A DNA stretch of 64,000 bases, taken from positions 186,001-250,000 of the forward strand of contig JAYQSL010000002.1 of NCBI GenBank assembly GCA_038146865.1, written 5' to 3'. Positions 1 through 8,641 of the stretch are shown here, in pieces. Every line of letters starts with the position of its first letter. The stretch's first letter is position 1. This stretch comes from GCA-2709075 sp038146865 (GTDB lineage Bacteria; Pseudomonadota; Alphaproteobacteria; MPNO01; UBA2964). The notes beneath the pieces were generated by a model. It was not told the DNA's origin, ran no database searches, and was given only the letters and a program-made list of their open reading frames with translations. The position numbers were made by a program, and so were the translations under genes.

Positions 1-346
1 AATGACCCTTAGTGGACCGACTTATGTCGCAGAGTATAAAAACGGATCAGTTAATACATTCGAATGTTCGCCCGGAGATGCCGGCTTAAGGGAGGCCCCT
101 ATTAAGAGTGTGCAGGGTGGAGATGCCGCCTATAACGCGGACGCATTGACAAAATTACTCAACGGGGAACACAGTCCTTACAGAGACATCGTTTGTTACA
201 CGGCAGCTGGAGCACTTATCGTGGCAGGGGTGGTCAACCAGCTCAGCGAGGGAGTGGAGATCGCTCAAAGAGCAATTGACGAGGGGCGCGCAAAGAAAAT
301 ACTGCAACTTCTTGTCGAAATTACGAATAAAAGAGCGAGTGCATAA
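1..346 (+). CDS. trpD: Anthranilate phosphoribosyltransferase, C-terminal part (partial)
   Basis: This is the 3' end of trpD, cut by the window edge; the reading frame is open from the first bases, so the ATG at position 2 need not be the true start. The product transfers phosphoribosyl from PRPP to anthranilate in tryptophan synthesis. The roughly 114 visible residues match the family's C-terminal domain, with the P-G-D-A-G-L stretch, the N-A-D-A-L helix and the A-G-A-L-I-V-A-G segment near the end. It is followed after 7 bp by trpC on the same strand, so the two are almost certainly cotranscribed. Confidence 0.93.
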   Translation, partial: MTLSGPTYVAEYKNGSVNTFECSPGDAGLREAPIKSVQGGDAAYNADALTKLLNGEHSPYRDIVCYTAAGALIVAGVVNQLSEGVEIAQRAIDEGRAKKILQLLVEITNKRASA

Positions 347-353
347 CGAAAAA

Positions 354-1160
354 ATGCCCAATGCTCTAACACAGATATGCGAAGAGAAAAAAGTATATGT
401 TGAGTCGTGCAAATCTCGTATCCCTGTCTCTTCTTTACAAGAGATGGTCAAAAATGGACCAGAAACCAGGGGTTTTCTCAAAGCATTGTCTCACTCATCC
501 AGAGATAGCTACGGATTAATTGCAGAAATTAAAAAAGCTTCCCCAAGCGCCGGTCTCATTAGGCAAGGTTTCGATCCTAAAGGTCTCGCCAAGGAATACC
601 AACTAGGTGGGGCAACGTGCTTGTCAGTGCTTACTGACACCCCATTCTTTCAAGGAGAAGATGAACATTTAATCATAGCCAGGTCGGCGACGGATATCCC
701 CGTCCTCAGAAAAGACTTTATTATTGACCCCTATCAAGTCATTGAAGCTCGCGCGATCGGGGCTGATTGTATCCTTTTGATAATGGCCCAGCTTGATATT
801 GGCCTTGCCAGCGAATTGGAGGCGCTTGCGCTGGAACTCGGGATGGACGTACTGATCGAAATTCACTCTGCAGAGGAATTAAATCAGGCTATGAAACTGA
901 AGTCGCGTCTAATAGGAATTAATAACCGCAACCTAAAAACACTCAAAACCGACATCCGCACTACGGTTCAATTGGCACCAATGGTGCCTTCAGATTACCT
1001 CCTAGTTTGCGAGAGCGGTCTTAAAACCGCTTCAGACCTTGCCTTAATGGCCAAATCAGGACCTCGTTGCTTTTTAATTGGTGAGGCACTTATGTCCCAG
1101 TCTGATGTGCAAGCCGCAGTGAAAAAGATTTTGGCTAATCCCTATAAAAATGGACAATAG
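354..1160 (+). CDS. trpC: Indole-3-glycerol phosphate synthase
   Basis: TrpC closes the indole ring by converting carboxyphenylaminodeoxyribulose phosphate to indole-3-glycerol phosphate. The ATG at 354 is preferred over a longer frame opening at 276, because the longer version overlaps trpD by 71 bp and adds residues unlike the family. The protein is about 268 aa, a normal length. Family motifs are present: AEIKKASPS near residue 60, then VLRKDFIID, IGINNRNL and VCESGL, which carry the catalytic Lys and Glu positions and the phosphate-binding end of the TIM barrel. It is not fused to TrpF. Its 3' end overlaps the longer moaC start by 11 bp. Confidence 0.96.
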   Translation: MPNALTQICEEKKVYVESCKSRIPVSSLQEMVKNGPETRGFLKALSHSSRDSYGLIAEIKKASPSAGLIRQGFDPKGLAKEYQLGGATCLSVLTDTPFFQGEDEHLIIARSATDIPVLRKDFIIDPYQVIEARAIGADCILLIMAQLDIGLASELEALALELGMDVLIEIHSAEELNQAMKLKSRLIGINNRNLKTLKTDIRTTVQLAPMVPSDYLLVCESGLKTASDLALMAKSGPRCFLIGEALMSQSDVQAAVKKILANPYKNGQ

Positions 1161-1647
1161 CTTAATGATCCAAAAACTGACTCACATTGATGCGGATGGC
1201 GAGGCCAAAATGGTCGATGTCTCTGAGAAAAAAGAGACAGAAAGAGTAGCTATTGCCATTGGAAAAATTACGATGAAGCCTGAAACCCTTAATCTTATTC
1301 AACAAGGCAAAGTAAAAAAAGGCGATGCTCTCTCAGTCGCGCGGCTGGCCGGTATAATGGGGGCAAAAAAAACTTCAGATCTTATCCCTCTTTGTCATCC
1401 CTTGGCACTAAATGCGATAGAAGTAGAGCTCTCTCCAAAACTAACCGACAACTCGATCGAAATAAGAGCATCCTGCAAAGTAAAAGGGCGCACTGGAGTT
1501 GAGATGGAGGCACTGAGTGCCGTATCCATCGCGGCCCTTACAATCTATGACATGTGCAAAGCAGTTGATAGGGAAATGACCATAGGGAATATCCGTCTGA
1601 TAAAAAAGACGGGGGGAAAATCTGGTTTTTTTAAAGCTGATGCCTGA
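1150..1647 (+). CDS. moaC: Cyclic pyranopterin monophosphate synthase
   Basis: MoaC acts with MoaA to turn GTP into cyclic pyranopterin monophosphate, the first intermediate of molybdenum cofactor synthesis. The family landmarks LIPLCHPL, TGVEMEALSAVSIAALTIYDM and the Lys/Asp-rich C-terminal MCKAVD-EM segment are all present. Length is 165 aa from 1150, or 160 aa from an in-frame ATG at 1165; the shorter start begins M-I-Q-K-L-T-H-I-D and resembles known MoaC N-termini better. Neither start has a strong ribosome binding site. The gene overlaps trpC and moeA by a few bases each, indicating tight translational coupling. Confidence 0.96.
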   Translation: MDNSLMIQKLTHIDADGEAKMVDVSEKKETERVAIAIGKITMKPETLNLIQQGKVKKGDALSVARLAGIMGAKKTSDLIPLCHPLALNAIEVELSPKLTDNSIEIRASCKVKGRTGVEMEALSAVSIAALTIYDMCKAVDREMTIGNIRLIKKTGGKSGFFKADA

Positions 1648-2848
1648 ACTTCTTCCAGTCAAACAGGCGAAAGACCGCATTTGTAATGCGATGCCTCTTT
1701 TACCCATTGAACAGATACCATTAACAAAGGCGGTTGGACGGGTGTTAGCAGCCGATGTCATATCTAGGCGCACTCAGCCCCCGTTTGCCGTTTCTGCAAT
1801 GGATGGCTACGCCGTAAAATATAGAGATCTTGTAGCATTACCGAAACGGTTGAGCATTGTAGGTGAAGTGCCAGCAGGAAAGAAATTTGACGGGGCCATT
1901 TCGTCTGGGGAGGCCGTACGTATTTTTACCGGGGCTCGGATTCCTGAAGGCGCCGATACAATCGTTATCCAGGAAAATACCGTTCGCGACGGCAATTCTG
2001 TAGTGGTAAACCAAGGTGAAGTCGAACACGGAAAATTTATTAGACCCGCTGGCCTAGACTTTTCCTCAGGCGAGAAACTACTAGAGGCGCCGAAAAAACT
2101 AACCGCTCGCGATATTGGTCTTGCCGCAAGCATGAACGTCCCCTGGCTCAAAGTTAGAAAAAAACCAAACATCGCCCTATTGGCGACCGGCGACGAAATC
2201 GTGATGCCTGGCGACCCATGCAATGAAAATCAAATCGTTAGTTCAAATGTGATTGGGCTTCATGCATTGATTAAAAAGCACGGAGGACGCCCGATTGATC
2301 TCGGGATTGCGAGGGATGACGAGGATTCGCTTTTATCTCTCGCTAAAGGTGCCCTGAGCAGTGACTTACTAATAACCACTGGAGGTGCTTCTGTTGGGGA
2401 CCACGATCTAGTAAAAAGTGTGTTAGCCGATATCGGTCTCGAAGTTGATTTTTGGCGGATAGCAATGAGGCCTGGAAAACCGCTTATTTTTGGAAAGATT
2501 GGCTCCATCCCCCTGTTGGGGCTTCCTGGTAATCCAGTATCCTCTATGGTTTGCGCTATAATTTTTCTCCTTCCTGCGATTGCGGCGATGCAAGGTTCGA
2601 GATTGACAACTTCATCAAGCAACTTTGCTTTGTTGGGCTCTGCCCTACCAGTCAACGATGAACGAGAGGATTATTTAAGGGCAACTTTGTCGGAAGATCC
2701 AAGTGGAGCATTAATCGCCACTCCGTTTAAGAAGCAAGATAGCTCGGTATTTTCAGGAATGAGTGCCGCTGATTGTCTGATTATCCGGCCGCCTTTTGCT
2801 CCTGCCGCAGACCAGGGAGAACAGGTCTCAATTATTCCTTTGGACTAG
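1640..2848 (+). CDS. moeA: Molybdopterin molybdenumtransferase
   Basis: MoeA inserts molybdate into adenylylated molybdopterin, the last step of Moco synthesis. The 402 aa protein has the usual domain order: an N-terminal region with PPFAVSAMDGYAV near residue 47 and an extended beta domain, then the MogA-like domain with LATGDEIV, the TTGGASVGDHD signature near residue 250, and RPGKPLIFG followed by GLPGNPVSS, and a C-terminal beta-barrel domain. The start overlaps the moaC stop by 8 bp. Pairing with moaC implies that this organism makes molybdoenzymes, although none is encoded in the window. Confidence 0.96.
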   Translation: MPELLPVKQAKDRICNAMPLLPIEQIPLTKAVGRVLAADVISRRTQPPFAVSAMDGYAVKYRDLVALPKRLSIVGEVPAGKKFDGAISSGEAVRIFTGARIPEGADTIVIQENTVRDGNSVVVNQGEVEHGKFIRPAGLDFSSGEKLLEAPKKLTARDIGLAASMNVPWLKVRKKPNIALLATGDEIVMPGDPCNENQIVSSNVIGLHALIKKHGGRPIDLGIARDDEDSLLSLAKGALSSDLLITTGGASVGDHDLVKSVLADIGLEVDFWRIAMRPGKPLIFGKIGSIPLLGLPGNPVSSMVCAIIFLLPAIAAMQGSRLTTSSSNFALLGSALPVNDEREDYLRATLSEDPSGALIATPFKKQDSSVFSGMSAADCLIIRPPFAPAADQGEQVSIIPLD

Positions 2849-2872
2849 CCCCATTTTTGTAAAGGGAGTTTC

Positions 2873-2901
2873 TTGACTAAAAAAAAGAACTTTTGTAGAA
2901 C
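2873..2901 (+). promoter_or_regulatory. lexA promoter (-35/-10) overlapped by the SOS box
   Basis: TTGACT at 2873-2878 and TAGAAC at 2896-2901 are separated by 17 bp and resemble a sigma-70 type promoter (5 of 6 and 4 of 6 matches to the consensus). The proposed -10 lies inside the second half of the LexA box, so bound LexA would block it directly. Assigned by eye only. Confidence 0.55.
2887..2901 (+). promoter_or_regulatory. SOS box (LexA operator) upstream of lexA
   Basis: GAAC at 2887-2890 and GAAC at 2898-2901 are separated by exactly 7 bases, giving GAAC-N7-GAAC. This is the direct-repeat LexA operator established for Alphaproteobacteria (GTTC-N7-GTTC on the other strand), not the palindromic CTG-N10-CAG form of gammaproteobacteria. 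It ends 35 bp before the lexA ATG and indicates autoregulation. Confidence 0.88.
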
Positions 2902-2936
2902 AACTCGAATGTTTGCAATTTTGTTAAGAAGGTCCC

Positions 2937-3644
2937 ATGCTTACACGTAAACAGCTGGAATTGCTTAAATATATAGACAGATTTATTGCATCATCTGATG
3001 TTTCACCCAGTTACGACGAAATGAAAGATGCGCTCGGCCTTAAATCGAAGTCAGGTATTCACAGGCTGATAACAAATTTAGAAGAACGGGGATACGTAAG
3101 GCGTCTGCCATATCGAGCTCGGGCACTTGAGATAATTAAGCTTCCTGAAAACTCACAACCAAATCCTAGACCGAACCGAGGCTTTCAACCCAATATAATT
3201 GATGGTGGCCTCTCTCATTCCAAAGTCAAGGAAGGCCCAGGGAAAGACACACAATTTAACCAGAATGTCACAATCCCTCTCTATGGAAAAATAGCCGCGG
3301 GGGCACCTATTGAAGCAGTCAAGGATCATACTGAGACTGTCACGGTACCCGTCAGCCTTCTTGGCAAGGGAACCTACTACGCATTAATGGTAGAGGGGGA
3401 CTCAATGATTGACGCAGGAATTTTTGACGGAGATCTCGCGGTAATAGAGGCCACTGATTTAACTGAAAATGGAGAGATTGTGGTCGCCTTGGTAGGAGAC
3501 GATGAGGTTACATTAAAACGAATACGCCGAAAGGGAGAGTCGATTGCACTAGAGCCAGCAAATAATGCATACGAGACCCGAATTTTTGGACCAGACCAAA
3601 TCTCCATTCAAGGCAGATTAAAAGCCCTTATCCGCCAATACTAG
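2937..3644 (+). CDS. lexA: LexA repressor / autopeptidase
   Basis: LexA represses the DNA-damage (SOS) regulon and inactivates itself by RecA-stimulated self-cleavage. The N-terminal winged-helix domain (residues 1-65) begins M-L-T-R-K-Q-L-E-L-L. A linker rich in Pro, Asn and Gly follows and is longer than in E. coli, as usual in Alphaproteobacteria; total length is 235 aa. The cleavage bond is the Ala121-Gly122 pair in KIAAGAP. The catalytic dyad is visible as Ser156 in VEGDSMID and Lys194 in VTLKRI. A GAAC-N7-GAAC operator lies upstream. The gene follows moeA by 88 bp and probably has its own promoter. Confidence 0.97.
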   Translation: MLTRKQLELLKYIDRFIASSDVSPSYDEMKDALGLKSKSGIHRLITNLEERGYVRRLPYRARALEIIKLPENSQPNPRPNRGFQPNIIDGGLSHSKVKEGPGKDTQFNQNVTIPLYGKIAAGAPIEAVKDHTETVTVPVSLLGKGTYYALMVEGDSMIDAGIFDGDLAVIEATDLTENGEIVVALVGDDEVTLKRIRRKGESIALEPANNAYETRIFGPDQISIQGRLKALIRQY

Positions 3645-3810
3645 CCCCGAACAAGAAGATGGTTGAAAAAACATTCGAGACGATTCCACTAGTTTTAGAA
3701 GAAAGTATCCAGAAAACTCGCATTTATTAGTCAAATCAAATATCTTTAGTTACATTTTTCCGATCAGAATTCAGTAAATTTTATCCACTAAAATTTTTCC
3801 GACGCAAATA
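3645..3810 (+). other. lexA-gltX intergenic region with a 10-bp direct repeat; comEC absent
   Basis: This AT-rich stretch holds no gene. In many Alphaproteobacteria comEC sits between lexA and gltX, and here it is missing. ATTTTTCCGA occurs twice, at 3754-3763 and 3793-3802, 39 bp apart in the same orientation; the second copy ends 8 bp before the gltX ATG. No clear promoter or terminator was recognised. Confidence 0.5.
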
Positions 3811-5199
3811 ATGACTAAGCCCATAATTACCCGTTTTGCGCCCTCTCCTACAGGATATCTTCACATAGGTGGAGCACGTACAGCACTTTTTAACATGTTA
3901 TTCGCACGCCATTTCGATGGTTTATTCCTCCTAAGGATTGAAGACACAGATCATAAACGCTCCTCACAAAAAGCCATTGACGCCATCGTGGACGGACTAG
4001 ATTGGTTGGGTCTGTCACCAGACAGAACGCCGATTTTTCAATCCATGAATTTAGCGCGCCACGCCGAAATTGCGAAAAAACTTCTGAATGAAGATAAAGC
4101 ATATCTGTGTTTTTGTTCACCAGAAGAGCTCGCAGAGATGCGCCAAAAGGCTTTGGCCGAGAAACGCTCTCCCAAATACGATGGGAGGTGGCGAGATCGC
4201 GATCCAAAGGATGCTCCCGTTGGGGTCTCTCCCGTTATTCGTTTCAAAGCCCCACAGGACGGTCATCTAATAATTGACGATTTAGTTCAAGGAGAGATAA
4301 AAGTCGCCAATGAAGAACTAGACGATATGGTGCTATTACGCGCTGATGGTTCCCCCACTTATATGCTTTCTGTTGTCGTTGATGATCATGATATGCAAGT
4401 TACGCACGTCATTCGAGGAGATGATCACCTGACAAATGCCTTTCGACAAACCATACTGTTCAAAGCATTGGAATGGCAGCCGCCCAATTATGCCCACATC
4501 CCGCTTATTCATGGCCCAGACGGAAACAAGCTATCAAAAAGGCATGGCGCCCTTGGGATAGAGGCTTACAGAGATCTCGGGTATCTCCCCGAAGCCCTAC
4601 TAAATTATTTAGCTCGATTGGGGTGGAGTCACGGAGATGATGAGGTTTTTTCCATTTCAGAGGCGATAAGTTGGTTTGATGGATCAAATATCAATAAGTC
4701 AGCAGCTCGATTAGACTTTAACAAACTCAACTCGATAAATACCCACTATATCAAAAATTTGGACTTCGAGCGATTTATGCAGTCCCTGACGCAAAGAACG
4801 GAGGTTCCACAGCATGTCATAGATCGCCTAAAACGTGGCCTTCCTGGTCTCCTGAACAGATCTAAGACTTTGAATGAATTAACCGAAAAGGCTGCTATTT
4901 ATCTTGAAGACAGACCATTAAAATATACTGAGGAGTTACTGGCCCAAATCTCCGAAGAAGATAAACTAAATATGAAGGAACTATCATTATTTTTCATTGA
5001 CTTAGATACATGGGATGAGGAATTAATTAAAGAAAAGGTCCACGTCTTTGTAGAACAAAAAGGTATAAAACTTGGGGAAATTGCCAAACCGCTTAGAGTA
5101 GCTCTTTCTGGGTCCATGTCTTCCCCCGGCGTTTTCGAATTGGCTTTTGCCTTCGGAAAAGAAGAAGTGTTGGCGAGAATCGAGGATTTTATCACATAA
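3811..5199 (+). CDS. gltX: Glutamate--tRNA ligase
   Basis: This class I synthetase charges tRNA-Glu (and in many Alphaproteobacteria also tRNA-Gln, for later amidation). The 462 aa protein starts with RFAPSPTGYLHIGG, giving the HIGH-type motif at about residue 18, and carries the KMSKS-type motif K-L-S-K-R at about 240-244. The catalytic half is followed by an alpha-helical anticodon-binding region. A zinc-type C-F-C stretch is present near residue 100. Many Alphaproteobacteria carry two gltX copies; only this one lies in the window, so its exact tRNA range cannot be told. Confidence 0.95.
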   Translation: MTKPIITRFAPSPTGYLHIGGARTALFNMLFARHFDGLFLLRIEDTDHKRSSQKAIDAIVDGLDWLGLSPDRTPIFQSMNLARHAEIAKKLLNEDKAYLCFCSPEELAEMRQKALAEKRSPKYDGRWRDRDPKDAPVGVSPVIRFKAPQDGHLIIDDLVQGEIKVANEELDDMVLLRADGSPTYMLSVVVDDHDMQVTHVIRGDDHLTNAFRQTILFKALEWQPPNYAHIPLIHGPDGNKLSKRHGALGIEAYRDLGYLPEALLNYLARLGWSHGDDEVFSISEAISWFDGSNINKSAARLDFNKLNSINTHYIKNLDFERFMQSLTQRTEVPQHVIDRLKRGLPGLLNRSKTLNELTEKAAIYLEDRPLKYTEELLAQISEEDKLNMKELSLFFIDLDTWDEELIKEKVHVFVEQKGIKLGEIAKPLRVALSGSMSSPGVFELAFAFGKEEVLARIEDFIT

Positions 5200-5321
5200 G
5201 CTCTCGGTAATTTGATTTAAAAGACTAATTCCGGTAATTTCCAGAAAATTCATTAAGCTGTAGGAATATTAGCGATGGTTGCATCATATTCACAGGCACC
5301 GGCGCAGGAAAGGTAACCTCT

Positions 5322-6638
5322 ATGAGCCAGGATCAGGGTCAAGGCACTAATAAAAACGTAACAATTACAGACAATTCAACAGGAAAGCAGGCAACCTTTC
5401 CTCTCATCGCAGGAACTGATGGCCCTCCAGTCATAGATATTAGAAAACTTTACGCAGAACTGGGCTACTTCACTTATGATCCCGGTTTCATTGCTACTGG
5501 TTCATGTGAGTCAGATATTTCTTTCATAGATGGAGACCAGGGAATACTGCTCCATCGGGGATACCCAATAGAAGAGCTTGTTGAGCACTGTAATTTCTTA
5601 GAAGTTTGTTACCTGCTTTTAAACGGACAACTCCCAAACTCGCAAGAATATACAGAGTTTGATGGCGTAATCACTAATCATACTCTGCTTCACGAACAAC
5701 TTCAGTACCTATATCGGGGGTTTAGACGAGACGCTCATCCTATGGCTATAATGTGCGGCGTTGTTGGTGCTCTCTCAGCATTCTATCACGATAGCACAGA
5801 CATAAATGATCCACAGCAACGATTAATAGCATCCCACAGAATGATAGCCAAAATGCCTACCATAGCGGGGTGGGCATACAAATATTCGCTCGGTCAACCC
5901 TTTATGTACCCAAAAAACGACTTGGGCTATGCCGAGAACTTCCTTTGGATGTTATTCGGAAACCCATGCGAACCCTACGCAATCAACCCAGTGGTTGCGA
6001 AAGCAATGGATAGAATTTTAATATTACATGCCGATCACGAACAAAATGCGTCTACCTCCACAGTGAGATTAGCCGGTTCGAGCGGGGCCAATCCCTTTGC
6101 CTGCATTTCTGCAGGAATTGCAAGTCTCTGGGGCCCCGCTCACGGAGGCGCCAATGAAGCAGTTCTAAATATGCTCCGAGAAATCGGGAATAAATCAAAT
6201 ATTGATGAGTACATAAAAAAAGCTAAAGATCCCAATGATCCTTTCCGGTTAATGGGCTTTGGCCATCGGGTCTACAAGAATTTTGATCCTAGAGCTAAAA
6301 TTATGCAGGAAACTTGCCACGAAGTATTAAATGAACTCGGTATTAAAAATGAGCCTCTCCTTGAACTTGCGGTGGAATTGGAACGTATCGCGCTTGAAGA
6401 TGAGTATTTTGTTACCCGAAAGCTATATCCCAATGTTGACTTCTACTCTGGAATTATTTTCCAAGCTCTCGGCATTCCAACAACAATGTTCACTGTTTTG
6501 TTTGCCGTTGCCAGAACAGTCGGCTGGATATCTCAGTGGAAAGAGATGATCGAAGACCCCAACCAAAAAATCGGTCGCCCTCGTCAACTCTACACTGGTG
6601 AGGCACTCCGCTCAGTAATCCCTATGTCTAGCCGATGA
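5322..6638 (+). CDS. gltA: Citrate synthase
   Basis: GltA condenses oxaloacetate and acetyl-CoA to citrate at the entry of the TCA cycle. At 438 aa it is the long, hexameric, type II form of Gram-negative bacteria. The active-site motifs are ILHADHEQNAS, MGFGHRVYKNFDPR and PNVDFYSG, which contain the two catalytic His and the catalytic Asp. The N-terminal region has the beta-rich extension that precedes the helical core in this class. It stands alone on the plus strand, converging with lpxB, with 122 bp upstream and an AGGAAAGG-type ribosome binding site. Confidence 0.97.
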   Translation: MSQDQGQGTNKNVTITDNSTGKQATFPLIAGTDGPPVIDIRKLYAELGYFTYDPGFIATGSCESDISFIDGDQGILLHRGYPIEELVEHCNFLEVCYLLLNGQLPNSQEYTEFDGVITNHTLLHEQLQYLYRGFRRDAHPMAIMCGVVGALSAFYHDSTDINDPQQRLIASHRMIAKMPTIAGWAYKYSLGQPFMYPKNDLGYAENFLWMLFGNPCEPYAINPVVAKAMDRILILHADHEQNASTSTVRLAGSSGANPFACISAGIASLWGPAHGGANEAVLNMLREIGNKSNIDEYIKKAKDPNDPFRLMGFGHRVYKNFDPRAKIMQETCHEVLNELGIKNEPLLELAVELERIALEDEYFVTRKLYPNVDFYSGIIFQALGIPTTMFTVLFAVARTVGWISQWKEMIEDPNQKIGRPRQLYTGEALRSVIPMSSR

Positions 6639-6673
6639 AGAAGAAATTCTTGGCTCTGCATCGAAGCAATTTG

Positions 6674-7825
6674 TCAGAGATAGCCCAATAGAGTCCTCGC
6701 GGCGCTTTTACTTGGCAAATTTTCATTAGGCCGAAGCTTTTTCAGTTGTGACTCCGCGCTATCGATCTGCTTTTCCGCCACTTCTGAGTTGTCAATTAAC
6801 GTAACCAGTTCCTCGAAAAGAGTATCCGGTCGACATTTCGACATTATTCTCTCAGGTATGATTTCGTCATCTGCCAATATATTACATAAATTAACAAAGC
6901 GAACTTTTACAAAAAGCCGCGCGACCACCTCGGTAAAAAAGTTAGCATGGTAACCAATTACCGACGGCACCCTCGCCTTTACTAGTTCTAACGCCACCGT
7001 ACCGGAAGCGGCTAGTCCAAAATTACACCCAGCCATTGCTTCCCAACGATCTTTTTCTGAGGAGACAATTGTTACTGACATTTGATGTTTCTGACAGGCA
7101 TCGGAAATTGATTTATGAAGAGAAGGTAAAGTTGGTATCACCACTTTTAAATTTGGATATTTTTGATCAAGTCTTTTTGCCACTTCTAAAAAAATGGATA
7201 TATGATGCTTAAGCTCCCCGCTCCTACTCCCCGGAAAAACACCGAGCACTGTATCCCCTCGCCTAATTCCAAATCGCTCTCTGAAAGCGTCTCCTTTTCT
7301 TTCAGAAAAATCTCTTTCAAGGACGGGATGCCCTACAAAACTAGCGGGAAGTCCTTTTTCTTCAAATAATTTCGGCTCAAAAGGCAATAGGCACAAAAGA
7401 TGATCTATTCGACCCAAAAATTTATTAACTCTTCTCGGCCGCCAAGCCCAAATCGATGGTGCCACATAATGTATCTTGGGAAATGTGGTCCCTTGTAATC
7501 TCTTTAGTACCGCAACGGTGAACCCAGGCGAGTCGATTGTCAGTAGTATATCTGGTTCAATTTTTTTTATTGCCTCAACAGTCTGATTAATTCTTTGATA
7601 CAATCTCCTTGCATGGGGCAACAACTCAAAAATACCCATGAGAGAGATGTCTTCAATTGGAAACAAAGAATTAATGCCTTCTGACTCCATCTTCTCTCCA
7701 CCAACTCCAGCAAAAGCAATATTCCCGTTTGTTTCGTCTTTCAAAGCGGCCATTATGCTCCCTCCTAAAAGGTCTCCAGAAGGCTCACCCGCTAATAAGA
7801 AAACAAGCGGCTTTGTTTTTTTCAC
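6674..7825 (-). CDS. lpxB: Lipid-A-disaccharide synthase
   Basis: LpxB joins lipid X and UDP-2,3-diacylglucosamine into the lipid A disaccharide at the inner membrane. The 383 aa GT-B type protein opens with LLAGEPSGDLLG and has FAGVGGEKM, YVAPSIWAWRPRR near residue 125 and FPGSRSGELKHH near 198, all conserved in the family. The start codon is GTG at 7825-7823. It overlaps the proper lpxI stop as GTGA, once the lpxI frameshift is corrected, so the two genes are translationally coupled. It is the last gene of the envelope operon and converges with gltA. Confidence 0.96.
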   Translation of the reverse strand: MKKTKPLVFLLAGEPSGDLLGGSIMAALKDETNGNIAFAGVGGEKMESEGINSLFPIEDISLMGIFELLPHARRLYQRINQTVEAIKKIEPDILLTIDSPGFTVAVLKRLQGTTFPKIHYVAPSIWAWRPRRVNKFLGRIDHLLCLLPFEPKLFEEKGLPASFVGHPVLERDFSERKGDAFRERFGIRRGDTVLGVFPGSRSGELKHHISIFLEVAKRLDQKYPNLKVVIPTLPSLHKSISDACQKHQMSVTIVSSEKDRWEAMAGCNFGLAASGTVALELVKARVPSVIGYHANFFTEVVARLFVKVRFVNLCNILADDEIIPERIMSKCRPDTLFEELVTLIDNSEVAEKQIDSAESQLKKLRPNENLPSKSAARTLLGYL

Positions 7826-8641
7826 TGCTCAATACCATAGACAAACAAACCTGATTCATTCGCAAGCGCTGTCAATGCTTCTTCGTCGAGTACCTAGTGT
7901 CTTGTTAGCCTCTATAACAACCCCCGAAAATCCATTTTTCACGAGTGCGGATACCGTATGTAATCCAATCGTTGGTAGGTCAATTCGTCTTTCCTGCTGG
8001 GGCTTACAAGTTTTCGCCAATATTGCCCCCTTCCCACTTCTTTGCAACGGACCACAGCGTCTTATTAAAGCGTCAGTTCCATCAATACCCTCCACTCCCA
8101 GCACTATTCCCTGCTGAACAACAGCCGATTGTCCAATGTCCAATTCCCCAATGCCCCGAGCTATTTTTATACCGTGCTTAATATCTTCCCATTGAACTTC
8201 TGTCGGCAAATGCTTTCCATATGGACCGGCTTTACAAAGAGAATTAGCAAGTAATTTCTCTGGACCATGAATGTGAAAGCCTTCTTCTTCTAGGGTTTTG
8301 ACCAATGCAGAAAGAATAGAATCGTCTCCGAGCCACCGAAGCCCGAGCTTAATGGCTTTGCTCATTGCCCAGCTATCAAGCTTTAACTCTCTGAGACTGG
8401 GGCGTCTAACAGGCCCCGCAAAAACTAAATGCTCGATTCCTTCTCTTCGTAAAATATCAATTCCATACTTTACTTGACCCATCTTTATCCATTCACACGG
8501 ATAATCTTGAATTTTGCGACTGGTGGACTGATTTTCGAGAGCAATGATAAAGACATCTTTTCCATCATTTTTACAGGCGTTAGCTATTTTCTCGGGCAGT
8601 GCCCCCCCACCCGCGATGATTCCTATTTTTTCAATTTTCAT
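7822..8641 (-). CDS. lpxI: UDP-2,3-diacylglucosamine pyrophosphatase LpxI, frameshifted near the C-terminus
   Basis: LpxI hydrolyses UDP-2,3-diacylglucosamine to lipid X, replacing LpxH in Alphaproteobacteria. The N-terminal half opens with GIIAGGGALPEKIA and the C-terminal catalytic domain begins near residue 130. The uninterrupted frame stops at 7856 after 261 aa with an unfamiliar tail. Dropping one G at 7893-7894 restores a family-like ending (V-L-D-E-E-A-L, then A-N-E-S-G-L-F-V-Y-G) and a stop at 7822-7824 that overlaps the lpxB GTG by the usual 4 bases. That restored overlap strongly suggests that the extra base is an error or a recent mutation. The start overlaps lpxA by 11 bp. Confidence 0.88.

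Noticed and set aside
7638..8117. 159-codon plus-strand frame across the lpxB/lpxI junction
   Set aside because: Antisense to two real genes and with no motif; explained by codon bias of the opposite strand.
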